From: Deinococcus sp. KNUC1210
Lineage (GTDB): Bacteria; Deinococcota; Deinococci; Deinococcales; Deinococcaceae
DNA length: 64,000 nucleotides
NCBI RefSeq assembly: GCF_022344005.1
Contig: NZ_CP092196.1
Span: forward strand, 458,982 to 522,981
Direction of reading: 5' to 3'
The notes beneath the pieces are model-generated. The model searched no databases, was not told the DNA's origin, and saw only the letters and a program-made list of their open reading frames with translations. Positions within the stretch are counted from its first letter, which is position 1, and each line of letters opens with the position of its first letter. The translations under genes were made by a program, and so were the position numbers. Below, one piece after another: positions 43,433 to 52,225 of this stretch.

Positions 43433-43753
43433 TCAATAAACTCGGCTCGTCATTCGTTCTGGATGAAAGATTTTTCTCCCCTTGCACGCGGATAGCAAAT
43501 CAGCCGACCCTATAGATCTGATAACATAGTTGTATAAATCGGAAATACTGTCATAAATCTTTGTTTCCTTAATTTCAAATTCTTCGCTCTCAACGTTTTT
43601 CTCACCTATAACATAATGACGTGCGAAATATTTGTCTTTGTATTTTTGAACGCCTAAGCTGATATACTTTAATGAATCGCCACTGTCTATAGTTCTGCGA
43701 TAACACAATTGCCGATCTCGCTCAACAATAACTTGAAATTTATCCTGTTCCAT
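43433..43753 (-). CDS. Hypothetical protein, 106 aa
   Basis: Starts MEQDKFQVIVERDRQLCYRR at ATG 43753, which follows an AGGTG ribosome site; the GTG at 43762 is less likely. It is beta-rich and charged (SLGVQKYKDKYFARHYVIGE), soluble and AT-rich. It resembles small immunity-type proteins in composition but has no recognisable motif. Confidence 0.5.
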   Translation of the reverse strand: MEQDKFQVIVERDRQLCYRRTIDSGDSLKYISLGVQKYKDKYFARHYVIGEKNVESEEFEIKETKIYDSISDLYNYVIRSIGSADLLSACKGRKIFHPERMTSRVY

Positions 43754-44063
43754 AATAGTCACCTGAATGGATTGTGACGATTCAGCACGAGATCATCTAA
43801 TCCTGAGCTGTCACCAGCCAAAATATCAACAGATAGAGAGATAGCCCTGATTCTCTAGAGCGATTCGAAGTGCTTCCTGGAAGTAACTCAAGCGCTCCCA
43901 GAAATCATACCTTACATCCCCATCGGTTCCCCTCTCTTTCCAGAAATTCTCAATTTTTCTATTTCCTTTTTAAATCCTCTAGTTATACTTTTTCATAAGG
44001 GTTAAATCCCAGCTCATATATGTTCGAAAGTATTGGAAGAGCGAGTCATCTGGCTGGAAGGTG
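43754..44063. other. Intergenic stretch, nothing recognised
   Basis: About 310 bp of lower GC with no coding frame, hairpin or repeat that I could support. Confidence 0.4.
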
Positions 44064-44267
44064 CTAGAAATTATAAAAACCACTATCGCCCGCTAAAGGC
44101 TCATCGTAAATAATGGATCGATCCTCATTTTCTATCCAAAAATTTATCTCACTACAGTCATGTGGCGTCTTTTCAGGCGGACGGGAATAAACGATAACTC
44201 GAAAACTTACAGTGGCCGGAACCCCCAATATGTTTGTCTTGAATCTGATAAAAATCAGTGATTCCAT
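44064..44267 (-). CDS. Hypothetical protein, 67 aa
   Basis: Starts MESLIFIRFKTNILGVPATV at 44267; the frame extends to 44321, but the extra residues look like read-through of IS debris. It is beta-rich with FWIENEDRSIIYDEPLAG. No family recognised. Confidence 0.35.
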   Translation of the reverse strand: MESLIFIRFKTNILGVPATVSFRVIVYSRPPEKTPHDCSEINFWIENEDRSIIYDEPLAGDSGFYNF

Positions 44268-44450
44268 CTTATTGATCTGACTACTCCTCAAAACACGGTA
44301 GGCGCTTAGCGGCGCACCCAAGTAGTGGGAAGTGCGAGAGAATTGGTCATGGGCGCATTCAATGTTTTGACCACCGAAGTCAACTGCCTGACTACTCTTC
44401 AGAACGTGGCAGGTGAGGGGAAAAGCTGGCCCGTGTCGCGTGTTTCTGCG

Positions 44451-44808
44451 ATGAAGTCACGTCAAAGCCAGTCCCCTTACGATCTCCTCCAGACTGCAAC
44501 GCGGTCTGCCTTTCCACTGGATGTTCGCCGTCTGACGGTCTTGAGTGCCTTGGTGCTCACGATGATCCAAGCCCGCAGCGTCGTCCTGTACACACTGAAA
44601 AATCACGTTTCGTCGTCTGGGAGCCGAGCGATGCGGTCTCAGCGCCTGCTGCGCTTCGTCTGCTTTCAAGTACCAGACGGGTTGTTTGCCCGGTTTGCGC
44701 TGTCCTGCTGGCCGCCGGGTGACCTCGATCTGATTTGACCGCACGCATTGGAAACTCGGCACCCACGACCTCAACATCCTGCTCCTTTCAGCTGTATAGT
44801 CGTCAGCT
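44451..44808 (+). pseudogene. IS4-family transposase, N-terminal remnant
   Basis: MKSRQSQSPYDLLQTATRSA, then FPLDVRRLTVLSALVLTMIQ ARSVVLYTLKNHV and RLLRFVCFQVPDGLFARFAL match the helical N-terminus of IS4-type transposases. After LDLI the frame is broken and resumes as DRTHWKLGTHDLNILLLSAV, the first DDE region (DRTxW). The element stops there. It is complementary in coverage to the C-terminal piece at 4494. Confidence 0.65.
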
Positions 44809-45305
44809 TAAAGACGCTCCGTTAGCAGCCTAACGGCTTCAGTCCACCCGTATGTTTGCGCTAAATCTGCTGCACTTTTGCCTTGATCATCGCGGAGTTC
44901 TGGGTCTGCACCGTGAGCCAGCAAAAAGCGCAAGAGCTCAAGTTTGGGTGATGTATCTGCTTGTATCGCGCCGTCAGCCTCACTGTCGACTGCATGGATC
45001 AGGGGCGTCCATCCACCGTACTCGCGCACATTCACGTCACCGCCATGGCGCATCAGCAGGGTCAAGCCTGGTTGCCACAGCTGCTCGACGGCCGTACTCA
45101 TCGCTGGGCGTTCGGAACCATCAACACAGTGGTTTGGATCAGCCCCGGCCTCAAGCAGTTGAGTAGTGACTTCAAGATTCCGATCGTACACCGCGCTCCT
45201 GAGGGCCTCTGTCAGCTCCTCCGCTGAAGGGCATCGCGTTGTGAGCTCTCTTGTGAGCTGTTCCCATTCTTGGTTTGAGGCAAGCTGAGCAAGATCGTTC
45301 GGCAC
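44808..45305 (-). CDS. Ankyrin-repeat protein
   Basis: 165 residues with ankyrin units: DRNLEVTTQLLEAGADPNHC, LTLLMRHGGDVNVREYGGWT PLIHAV, and LELLRFLLAHGADPELRDDQ GKSAADLAQ. It is cytosolic and intact. Such small ankyrin proteins bind other proteins; partner unknown. It lies divergent from the PRTRC-type operon that begins at 45441. Confidence 0.85.
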   Translation of the reverse strand: MPNDLAQLASNQEWEQLTRELTTRCPSAEELTEALRSAVYDRNLEVTTQLLEAGADPNHCVDGSERPAMSTAVEQLWQPGLTLLMRHGGDVNVREYGGWTPLIHAVDSEADGAIQADTSPKLELLRFLLAHGADPELRDDQGKSAADLAQTYGWTEAVRLLTERL

Positions 45306-45406
45306 AACCTACCCTAGCGTCCCTTGATTCAATGACGTGCAGCACACGACCGAGACTGAGCCGATACACCCGAGCAGTCGCAAATGGGGCGTGAATTCGG
45401 AGGGGT

Positions 45407-45429
45407 GACCGGGGCCACGCGCCCCGGTC
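45407..45429 (+). promoter_or_regulatory. GC-rich hairpin 11 nt before ATG 45441
   Basis: GACCGGGGC, 5 nt, GCCCCGGTC. The sequence differs from the later TGGCCCC palindromes but the position relative to the start is nearly the same (11 nt rather than 10). Confidence 0.55.
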
Positions 45430-45440
45430 AGGGCTGGGGT

Positions 45441-46025
45441 ATGGCGAGTGTTGAGACCTTCGAACCCTGTCCCCAGTGCGGGGCGGATGCCCACAGCAGC
45501 TTCCAGACCCGCACAGGAGATGTTGAACTCTACTGCCTGCGCTGCGGCTACCGGGAAGATCATCTCTCAGACGACGCGCCTCATCCGGGCTTCGGAACCT
45601 TTGAGCGGCGTGGATCTGGTGTGGTCACGCAGACGTCGTTCCTGTCGGCCACGACCGATCTTGCCGCGTTGCGCGCCACCGTCGCAGACGATCCGGAAGT
45701 GGTACGGGCGTTCATGCGGCTGCCGCCACGCTTCCGGGCGGAACTGCTTCGAGGCACGCTCGACAGCGCCCATGATCTCACGCCAACAGAAATGCAGCTC
45801 CTGAACGACGCGTTGGCGCCGTTCGGTGAGCAAGTGGCCGCCATCGAACACACCGAGCTCTTCACCAGCCACGACAGCGAACCGGGCTATCGACGCTTCG
45901 TCTGCTGGCGGACCGAGCAGCAGCTTGAAATCAGTCGCCTCGGCGATTGCTGGCCCTTCCTGACGCTTCGTGATGGCGTGGCAACGCTCACGCTCAGTGC
46001 GCCTCAGGAAGTGCTGCTCGGTTGA
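45441..46025 (+). CDS. Zinc-ribbon protein heading the PRTRC-type operon
   Basis: 194 residues from ATG 45441 (the frame also extends to 45384, upstream of the hairpin). An N-terminal ribbon FEPCPQCGAD...LYCLRCGYRE gives four cysteines in CxxC pairs. The middle is helical (LRATVADDPEVVRAFMRLPP). The C-terminal FVCWRTEQQLEISRLGDCWP is unknown. It is followed by genes with the same hairpin-plus-ATG arrangement, so it belongs to the operon; it is not one of the named PRTRC proteins. Confidence 0.65.
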   Translation: MASVETFEPCPQCGADAHSSFQTRTGDVELYCLRCGYREDHLSDDAPHPGFGTFERRGSGVVTQTSFLSATTDLAALRATVADDPEVVRAFMRLPPRFRAELLRGTLDSAHDLTPTEMQLLNDALAPFGEQVAAIEHTELFTSHDSEPGYRRFVCWRTEQQLEISRLGDCWPFLTLRDGVATLTLSAPQEVLLG

Positions 46026-46041
46026 GTCCGCTCTTCAGGGG

Positions 46042-46058
46042 TGGCCCCAGCGGGGCCA
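46042..46058 (+). promoter_or_regulatory. Palindrome 10 nt before ATG 46069
   Basis: TGGCCCC, AGC, GGGGCCA, then exactly 10 nt (TAGCCTGATC) to the ATG. No Shine-Dalgarno. Confidence 0.75.
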
Positions 46059-46068
46059 TAGCCTGATC

Positions 46069-46695
46069 ATGACCTTCGATGCACTCCTCCACGAACAGGC
46101 GACACGACGCCTTCTGGCGTACCGGGACGCCCTAGCTGAGCAGGGTCTCCATCCCGGTCTCCCCTTCCGGACCCTCGCGGTGCTCACGACGGATCTGCCG
46201 GGCGAGGTCATTGAACTGGCGGTCACGCTAGAAGACGGCACCCATCGGGTGCAGCGGGCACGACCGGTGACCCCGATTGCGCCGACCGCCAGCCGGGTGC
46301 ATGGCCTTACAGTGGAGCTGCTCCAGGACGAACGTCCGCTGCGGACGCGCAGGCGGTCACTCGAACACCTGCTCAACCAACCTGACGCGTCCGGGCGAGC
46401 GGTTCCACTGGTGATCTGGGCCGGCGAATTCGCTCAGGAAGCGCTGAGCAACAGTTTCGAGACACCCTTCACTGTCCCAATCCTTTCGCTCCAACCGCTG
46501 ATTCAAACGTGTAATCTGGCGATTAATCCGAGTGTGCGGTATCGACCGTCGCTGGACGGCATGAACTGGACGGTGCCGTTACGCGAACCGAACCGGACGT
46601 CGGCCCTGAGTGTCGCGCAGGTCACGCGTGCGCTCGTTGATCTGCTGCTGACGGGCGAGGCGATCCGCACGGCGCCACCTCGGACGGTGCCCTGA
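46069..46695 (+). CDS. DnaQ-like (DEDDh) fold protein lacking catalytic acids
   Basis: 208 residues that follow the exonuclease-fold order by eye. FRTLAVLTTDLPGEVIELAV corresponds to Exo I (normally DxETTG), VHGLTVELLQDERPL to the HGI/T turn, PLVIWAGEFAQEAL to Exo II (normally HNxxFD) and SALSVAQVTRALVDLL to Exo III (HRALxDA). In this alignment the Asp and Glu of Exo I, the Asp of Exo II and the His-Asp of Exo III are all replaced. It would be a nuclease fold without nuclease chemistry. It lies in the PRTRC-type operon between hairpins. The fold assignment is mine and should be tested by structure prediction. Confidence 0.55.
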   Translation: MTFDALLHEQATRRLLAYRDALAEQGLHPGLPFRTLAVLTTDLPGEVIELAVTLEDGTHRVQRARPVTPIAPTASRVHGLTVELLQDERPLRTRRRSLEHLLNQPDASGRAVPLVIWAGEFAQEALSNSFETPFTVPILSLQPLIQTCNLAINPSVRYRPSLDGMNWTVPLREPNRTSALSVAQVTRALVDLLLTGEAIRTAPPRTVP

Positions 46696-46699
46696 GCGG

Positions 46700-46719
46700 T
46701 GGCCCCCTGGCGGGGGCCA
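46700..46719 (+). promoter_or_regulatory. Palindrome 10 nt before the PRTRC E gene
   Basis: TGGCCCCC, 4 nt, GGGGGCCA, then 10 nt (AGTGTCGTGT) to ATG 46730. Confidence 0.78.
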
Positions 46720-46729
46720 AGTGTCGTGT

Positions 46730-47892
46730 ATGACCCTGCATCCCACTGCCAACCCAGCGGTTTCCGACCTCCATGCCCCGGTCCTGCCCGAAGACAAAGC
46801 GCGGGCCGCCGAACTCTACACCCAGGTGAAAGGTACTGACCGCGAACCGGAGTATCTGGCGATCAGTGCCCGGCATCCGGACAAGAAGGCCAACCGCAGC
46901 ACCTACCGCGCCTTCCTGGAGGACCTCGAGGGTATGTTCGTCGATCAGCGCGCCATGACGGTCGAGGTGCCGGACTTCCATCCCAACGTGCTCACCCAGC
47001 CGCAGCCCGACCCCCGGCCCGAAGACCAGGCGGAGGACGCTGACGACGTTGAGGGTGAAGAATCACAGGAGGATTCGGCATCGGTCGAATCGCTGCCTGA
47101 GGCGACCAACCCGGCCCAGGTCGCGATCCTGCCGGTCGCGGGCAGCGGGCTGATCAGCCAACTGGCGGGATTGTTGGCGGACGGTGGGCAACTGAGCTTC
47201 ACCATGATGCGCCTTGGGGACGAGGTGACGCTGAGCATCAGCCCGAAGCCGCACGGCACCGAGTCGGTGGTGCCGCTGCTGGTCACGGCCACGCCCGCCT
47301 ACCTGGACGAGCACCTGGTCACGGCGATGCAGCCGTACGGTCAGGCGCGGCGGGACATCTACGCCCAGTGCACCTCGGCGGCCAACGCCCAGCGCAAAGC
47401 GGGGAGAAGGCCGTCAATGCGCCTGCGGCTGCAAAACCGGGCACCGCCAAGCCCAGCACCACGGTGCAACTCACGCTCGACGGCATGGAAGGAACGACCT
47501 TCACCGCCACCAATGGCGGGAAGCCCGTGGAGGTCGCGATGGGCGCTCAGGCGGTGCCGAAAGGCACGATCACCGTCAACGCACGGCATCCGGTGTACGG
47601 CGAGCACGTGAAGACCTTCATGCTCAACGCCGACCGCTCGCATGACTTCCGCGAACAGCAGGGGGCTACGATCACGCTGGAAGTGACGCCCGAGGATGCG
47701 GCGATCACAGCGATCCAGGGCGAGCAGCGGGTGGCACTGCACGCGACTGGCTTCCTCGCGCCCGGCAAGTGGGTGATCGAGGCGGAAGCGGCCGGGCATT
47801 CGCCGCAGAGCAAGAGCCTCACGGTGGTCGCCGGCAAAGCGCAGACGGTGACGCTCAGCCTCCCGGAGCAGCATACCCAGTCGCTGTTCTGA
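46730..47892 (+). CDS. PRTRC system protein E, frame broken in a G4 run
   Basis: Repaired length 387 residues. The central block SGLISQLAGLLADGGQLSFT then LGDEVTLSISPKP and PLLVTATPAYLDEHLV fits PRTRC protein E as I know it. The N-terminal 120 residues (DKARAAELYTQVKGTDREPE...) and the acidic linker are additional. After G4 47401-47404, one added base restores GEKAVNAPAAAKPGTAKP, then a repeat-like C-terminal beta domain (VQLTLDGMEGTTFTATNGGK, ITVNARHPVYGEH). Function unknown; PRTRC means ParB-related, ThiF-related cassette. Confidence 0.75.
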
Positions 47893-47903
47893 CCGCACAG
47901 GCG

Positions 47904-47922
47904 TGGCCCCCGCTGGGGGCCA
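47904..47922 (+). promoter_or_regulatory. Palindrome 10 nt before the PRTRC C gene
   Basis: TGGCCCCC, GCT, GGGGGCCA, then 10 nt (GGTGGTCTGC) to ATG 47933. Confidence 0.8.
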
Positions 47923-47932
47923 GGTGGTCTGC

Positions 47933-48154
47933 ATGAGCGAAACTCCCCAGGCCCGAGTGATGAAGCGCGTGTTCAAGTTCGACGGCAAGGTCTTGGATGA
48001 CCCGAACCCAACGATGTCCCCTGAGCAGGTCAAGCAGTTCTACAGTCCCACGTATCCCGAACTGTTGACGGCGGGGATCGGCAGTCCCGTGGAGGATCTG
48101 AAGACAGGCACCGTGACCATCGAGCTGATCAAGCAGTACGGCCGCAAAGGCTGA
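47933..48154 (+). CDS. PRTRC system protein C
   Basis: 73 residues: KRVFKFDGKVLDDPNPTMSP followed by EQVKQFYSPTYPELLTAGIG and a basic GRKG end. This matches PRTRC protein C over its length (VFKFNG, LxDPxPxxSPEEVxxFYxxxYPEL). The fold is small and the ThiF-like protein of the same cassette is E1-like, so a ubiquitin-like role for a cassette partner is conceivable. The C-terminal GRKG is not a clean diglycine. Confidence 0.88.
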   Translation: MSETPQARVMKRVFKFDGKVLDDPNPTMSPEQVKQFYSPTYPELLTAGIGSPVEDLKTGTVTIELIKQYGRKG

Positions 48155-48209
48155 ACGGCTAAGGCGCGTCCAGGCGTCCCGCCGTTCTCTTCCAACTGAG
48201 GAACGCACC

Positions 48210-49411
48210 ATGCCCAAGGAGCCATCATGTCCATCCCCAGTGCCCGCCGTGCCGCTGCATCGTCAGCCGTTGGTGCTCGATCTGCAGGTTCAGCCGGTGG
48301 TCAGCGCCGCCGCGTTCCAGCTGCTGCAGCCACCCAAGCGCAGCCAACCGCTCCCTCACCACGTGCCGCTGCTGCCCTGATTCCATCCCTGCACCTGGAC
48401 GGCGTTCGCCCCATCACCACTCGCCGGGCGCTGGAGACGTACGAAGCGGCGCAGGCGCGGGTCGCTCAGCAGGCGCAGGCGGACGATCAGTTCCCCCTGG
48501 CCTTGCTCACCAGTGGCCTGCTGCCGGACGTGCCCCCATCGGACGACCTTGAGCAGCGGCTGGAGGCGGCGCTGGCGTCCCTGCATCCAGCAACGGGCGT
48601 CACCTTCCGGTTCGTAAGCAAGGAACGGCATCTGGAATTCACCGCCGAAAATGATTCGGACGGCACCGTGTCGCTCGCGCAGTTGCATCATGCGCTGCGC
48701 CGCCGCACGCCCGAGCTCCTCCCGAGTGTGCTGGCCGCTTTGGAAACGCTGAGTGTGCACATCGAGCCGGTGTTCGGCCCCCGCGCCGCCGAGCAGATCG
48801 CCGACTATATCTGGAATTTCGATTGGGTCCACATGTCGCTGTGCGATGAGGGGCGGCTCTCGGAGCGGGCGAGCCAGCGTGAGATTCTGCGGATGGCCCG
48901 ACGACTCGGCCTGGATCACCCGTACAGTGTGCGCGACACCCATCCCTGGCTGTACTTCGCCCCGCCGCTGGACGTTGACGCGCTGATCGAGGCGTTGGCA
49001 CAGCTTGACCGCACGACGCCGTGGGGTGTGGCGCTTCATCCGCTCGGTGACTTGCTGGCGGCGTTGCAGACATGCGTGCAGCGCCTGCCGGACATGACGG
49101 ATGCCGAAGTTGAGAGCGTGATTGGCATGTGCATCCCAACGACGTTGTACACCGTGAGTCCCAAAGCGTATTGCACAGCGTACGAGGTGGTGAATCTGTT
49201 CTTCACCAACCATATGGAAGGTGGGGATGACGCGCCGATCTTCGGGCTGCACCTCACCCAGGAGCCAGCGAGTCATCAGCGCCTGGTGACATACCTGCAG
49301 GTGCACCAAGAGGGCATGGCATTGCTGGAGCAGATCAGTGCGGTGCTGTCGGCGGCCAACGACGTGTGTCCAGCGGTGCCAGCACCGAAGGGGAGGGTCG
49401 CGGGTCGCTAG
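48210..49411 (+). CDS. PRTRC system protein F, N-terminal frame break
   Basis: Two starts are possible: ATG 48210 (after GAGGA) or ATG 48227 (after AAGGAG) in another frame. From 48210 the protein reads MPKEPSCPSPVPAVPLHRQP...PLPHHVPLLP, and one added C at about 48376-48378 joins it to LIPSLHLDGVRPITT, giving 400 residues. I prefer this. The body (FPLALLTSGLLPDVPP, AEQIADYIWNFDWVHMSLCD, HPWLYFAPPLDVDALIEALA) fits PRTRC protein F. It is the only gene of the cassette with a normal ribosome site and without the TGGCCCC palindrome. Confidence 0.7.
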
Positions 49412-49417
49412 CAGCTC

Positions 49418-49434
49418 TGGCCCCCACGGGGCCA
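49418..49434 (+). promoter_or_regulatory. Palindrome 10 nt before the PRTRC B gene
   Basis: TGGCCCC, CAC, GGGGCCA, then 10 nt (CGTGGCCTGC) to ATG 49445. Confidence 0.8.
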
Positions 49435-49444
49435 CGTGGCCTGC

Positions 49445-50176
49445 ATGCCCTATGAATTCACGCTCCAAGGCCGTGTCTCGTCACCCATGCCACCTGCGGT
49501 GTTCCAGCCGCAACGAGCGCTGGTGCTGTACCATCCCCCTCACGGTCAGGCGGTGCATGTACTGAGCCATCCGATTCAGGATGAAGCGCACGGCTTCACG
49601 CTGGGGGCGGGGGCGGTGTTGACGTCCGAGGATGTGGCCGCGTTGCTAGATCTGGTGGCGGGGCAAGGCATGACGCTGCTGGCGCCGAATACCCTGGCGA
49701 CCGGGCCGGGGAGCGTGTGCTGGTGGGTGCCACCCGGCGTGCGGGCCCTGCGCTTCGATCCAAAGTACGCCGCCACCGCGCAGATCGCCGTGCTCAATGG
49801 GCAGCTGATTCCGCACCCTGGGCTAGTGCTGCAGGCGACCTCGGGGAAGCTGTGTGTCTTCGCGGTGTGGGGAATGGAGCGGCCCACAGCCAGCACGATG
49901 CTCCACCACGCGCCCTTCTGGAATCTGTATGCCGATGGGCGGATGTGTCAAGGAACCGTGGCGTACCCAGCCACGCAGCGCCCACAGGATCAGACGGCCT
50001 GGGAAGACGCGCTGTTCGGCTCGTATTTCACCGGGCCGAGCCGGACGGATACCTACACGCAGTGGGGGCGGAGTTATCAAGAGCTGCTGGAGCAGGCACT
50101 TGCGGACGGACGCTTTCCTCAGGAGGTGCTGATGCCGTCTGTGTGGACGCTGGGGCAGTACCTGGGGGTGTCGTGA
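49445..50176 (+). CDS. PRTRC system protein B
   Basis: 243 residues. Landmarks of PRTRC B are present: ALVLYHPPHGQAVHVLSHPI, VCWWVPPGVRALRF (WWxP...RF), LIPHPGLVLQATSGKLCVFA, RPTASTMLHHAPFWNLYADG RMCQGT, and TAWEDALFGSYFTGP near the C-terminus. Function unknown. The TGA overlaps a GTG that opens a truncated next gene. Confidence 0.82.
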   Translation: MPYEFTLQGRVSSPMPPAVFQPQRALVLYHPPHGQAVHVLSHPIQDEAHGFTLGAGAVLTSEDVAALLDLVAGQGMTLLAPNTLATGPGSVCWWVPPGVRALRFDPKYAATAQIAVLNGQLIPHPGLVLQATSGKLCVFAVWGMERPTASTMLHHAPFWNLYADGRMCQGTVAYPATQRPQDQTAWEDALFGSYFTGPSRTDTYTQWGRSYQELLEQALADGRFPQEVLMPSVWTLGQYLGVS

Positions 50177-50295
50177 CCGAAGGTGGACGGACGACCGCAG
50201 GACGTTTGACCACCACTCCTTCCTTGCCTGTGGTCATCTCTTCGGCTCCCCCTGTTTGGTGGCGTGGGCTGTTCGATCTTGAGAATCAGGAATGA
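50173..50295 (+). pseudogene. Truncated next gene of the PRTRC cassette
   Basis: A GTG overlapping the PRTRC B stop opens a 40-residue frame (VTEGGRTTAGRLTTTPSLPV...) that stops near the left edge of the inserted sulfonate region. In other cassettes a further gene usually follows here; this is probably its start, cut off. Confidence 0.4.
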
Positions 50296-50881
50296 TGGAC
50301 AGGCGCTAATAGTTGACAAGTTTTATCAACTGCTTTACGGTAAGGGCACCCAGCCAGCTGGGCCAACCAGAGACGCGCCGACGACCTATGAAGCATCGGT
50401 CTGCTGGATCGCCGCGCACAGGAGTTTCTATGACGTATCCTCCCTGTCAAACTGCTGGTACGACCTGTCTTAGCCAGCGAATGTGTTGTTGACCTGACGA
50501 TTTGACGGTGCTCCCCACGGGTTGAGCATCGTTCCGTCCAGTGGTGCTCACGCCCATCACATGCGTTCAATCCCTGTGCTGCCTGCACCCCTGAGTTGGC
50601 TTGTACCAGCCCGGACGTTCGCCACTCCAGCCGAGTGAGCGCAGGGTTAAACGGTCTGCTGTTCGGCTGAAACCGGGCACGCGGTCGTGAAGGGTCTCCA
50701 CTGGTTTGAAGAGGCGAGTCAGACGCCTGCCTGCTTTGTTGTGGGGAAAGTAGGACTGCGGTGCTCGTGCAGGCCTTGCAGTGCCGGAACGTTCGACTTT
50801 TCGTCTGAAAGCCCAACGACTTCGCTTCACCGGACCACGTGCCTGCTCAGGTCCGGAAGCGTTTTAGCCGAGAGGTTTGTT
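50296..50881. other. Junction and promoter region before ssuD
   Basis: About 590 bp without a supported gene; short frames on both strands look like shadows. It contains the junction between the PRTRC genes and the ssu operon. An AGAGG site 6-7 nt before the ssuD start is visible. No riboswitch recognised. Confidence 0.4.
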
Positions 50882-52060
50882 ATGACACATGCCGATGCAT
50901 TGATCGCTCAACTGCCCAGTCCCGATCTGTACTGGTTTATTCCCTCCGGAGGAGATGGCCGCCGGTTAGGTCAGCCGAGCCGTCCGGCCAGTTTTCAGTA
51001 TCTGTCTCAGGTGGCGCAGGCTGCCGATGTGCTGGGCTTCGACGGCGTTCTGCTGCCCACCGGCGGCACCAACGAAGACACCCTGATCGTGGCGAGCGCC
51101 CTGAGCAGTCTGACGCGGCAACTGCGCTTTCTGGTGGCGCTGCGGCCCGGACTGGTCTCGCCGGTGCTGGCTGCCCGCCTGACCGCCTCTCTCGACCGCA
51201 TCACCGGGGGGCGCGTCAATCTGAATATCGTGTCTGGAAGCGGCCATTTCGACTTCGAGGGCCTGAATCTGACGCAGGAGGAGCGCTACGCCCTGACGAA
51301 CGAGTGGCTGGGCATCTTCCGGGCCCTGCTGAGCGGCGAGACAGTCGATCACCACGGCGAGCACCTTCAGGTTCACGGGGGACGCTCGCTGCTTCCCAGC
51401 GTCCAGCGCCCGTATCCACCCATCTATTTCGGGGGCAGCAGCGACCCGGCCATCCGGGTGGCAGGCGAGCATGTCGACGTGTATCTGAGCTGGGGCGAGC
51501 GGCCCGCACAGATGGCCGAGAAATTCGGGCGGGTACGGGCCGAAGCTGCCCGAGCAGGACGGACGGTACGCTTCGGCCTGCGGGCACACATCATCGTGCG
51601 CGACACCGAAGAGGAAGCCTGGGCCGCTGCTGATGACCTGATCGCCGGCATCAGCGACGAGGAGATCACCCGCGCCCATCAGGCGTTTCTGGCGAGTGCT
51701 TCGGAGGGCCAGCGCCGCCAGAGTGAGTTGAACGGCGGCACACGCGCCTCGCTGCGGGTTGGAAAGAACCTGTGGGCGGGTGTGGGGCTGGTGCGTGGCG
51801 GTGCCGGAACCGCGTTCGTTGGCAGTCCCGAGAACGTCGCCGCCGCGATGCGTGAGTATCAGGCCATCGGTGTCGATACCTTCGTGCTGAGCGGCTACCC
51901 GCATCTGGAGGAGGCGTACCGCACCGCCGAACTGCTGTTTCCGGCACTGGGCCGCCCCAGCCCGCTCTTTACTCCCCGAGACGGGCTGCCTCTCAGCCAC
52001 ACCTCGACGCCTGCCACCGAGCGCGAGCCTGTTCTGACCGGACGCTTCCGCAGCATCTGA
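50882..52060 (+). CDS. ssuD: FMNH2-dependent alkanesulfonate monooxygenase
   Basis: 392 residues of the bacterial luciferase-like family, with SsuD features: YWFIPSGGDGRRLG near residue 17, DGVLLPTGGTNEDTL, LRFLVALRPGLVSPVLAARL, RVNLNIVSGSGHFDFEGL, and YPPIYFGGSSDPAIRVAGEH. It releases sulfite from alkanesulfonates using reduced flavin. The flavin reductase (ssuE) is not in the window. First gene of ssuD-ssuA-ssuC-ssuB. Confidence 0.95.
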   Translation: MTHADALIAQLPSPDLYWFIPSGGDGRRLGQPSRPASFQYLSQVAQAADVLGFDGVLLPTGGTNEDTLIVASALSSLTRQLRFLVALRPGLVSPVLAARLTASLDRITGGRVNLNIVSGSGHFDFEGLNLTQEERYALTNEWLGIFRALLSGETVDHHGEHLQVHGGRSLLPSVQRPYPPIYFGGSSDPAIRVAGEHVDVYLSWGERPAQMAEKFGRVRAEAARAGRTVRFGLRAHIIVRDTEEEAWAAADDLIAGISDEEITRAHQAFLASASEGQRRQSELNGGTRASLRVGKNLWAGVGLVRGGAGTAFVGSPENVAAAMREYQAIGVDTFVLSGYPHLEEAYRTAELLFPALGRPSPLFTPRDGLPLSHTSTPATEREPVLTGRFRSI

Positions 52061-52225
52061 GGCAGATTCCGCTTGAAGCCCCGCCGCGTCAGCGTTGAGT
52101 TCCGACCAGCGCAGCGGGGAATACACAAGACGGAGTGCCACCCTCCGTCTCCGTCTATCTCCACAGCCGACCGCAGCTCAGGCTCCGGTTCCGGTCTGTG
52201 CTGCCCAGCCTTCCCAGGAGTTCCC

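Noticed and set aside
44278..44412. Short direct repeat CTGACTACTC-TCA-AAC at 44278 and 44388 as IS ends.
   Set aside because: Only about 25 bp with several mismatches, and the orientation does not fit inverted terminal repeats of an IS4 element.
47933..48154. PRTRC protein C called as a proven ubiquitin-like modifier.
   Set aside because: The C-terminus GRKG lacks a clear diglycine and no ligase or protease partner is seen; kept as a hypothesis only.
50296..50881. Possible sulfur-related riboswitch before ssuD.
   Set aside because: I could not find the conserved helices or core motifs of a SAM-type riboswitch; left as an unannotated promoter region.
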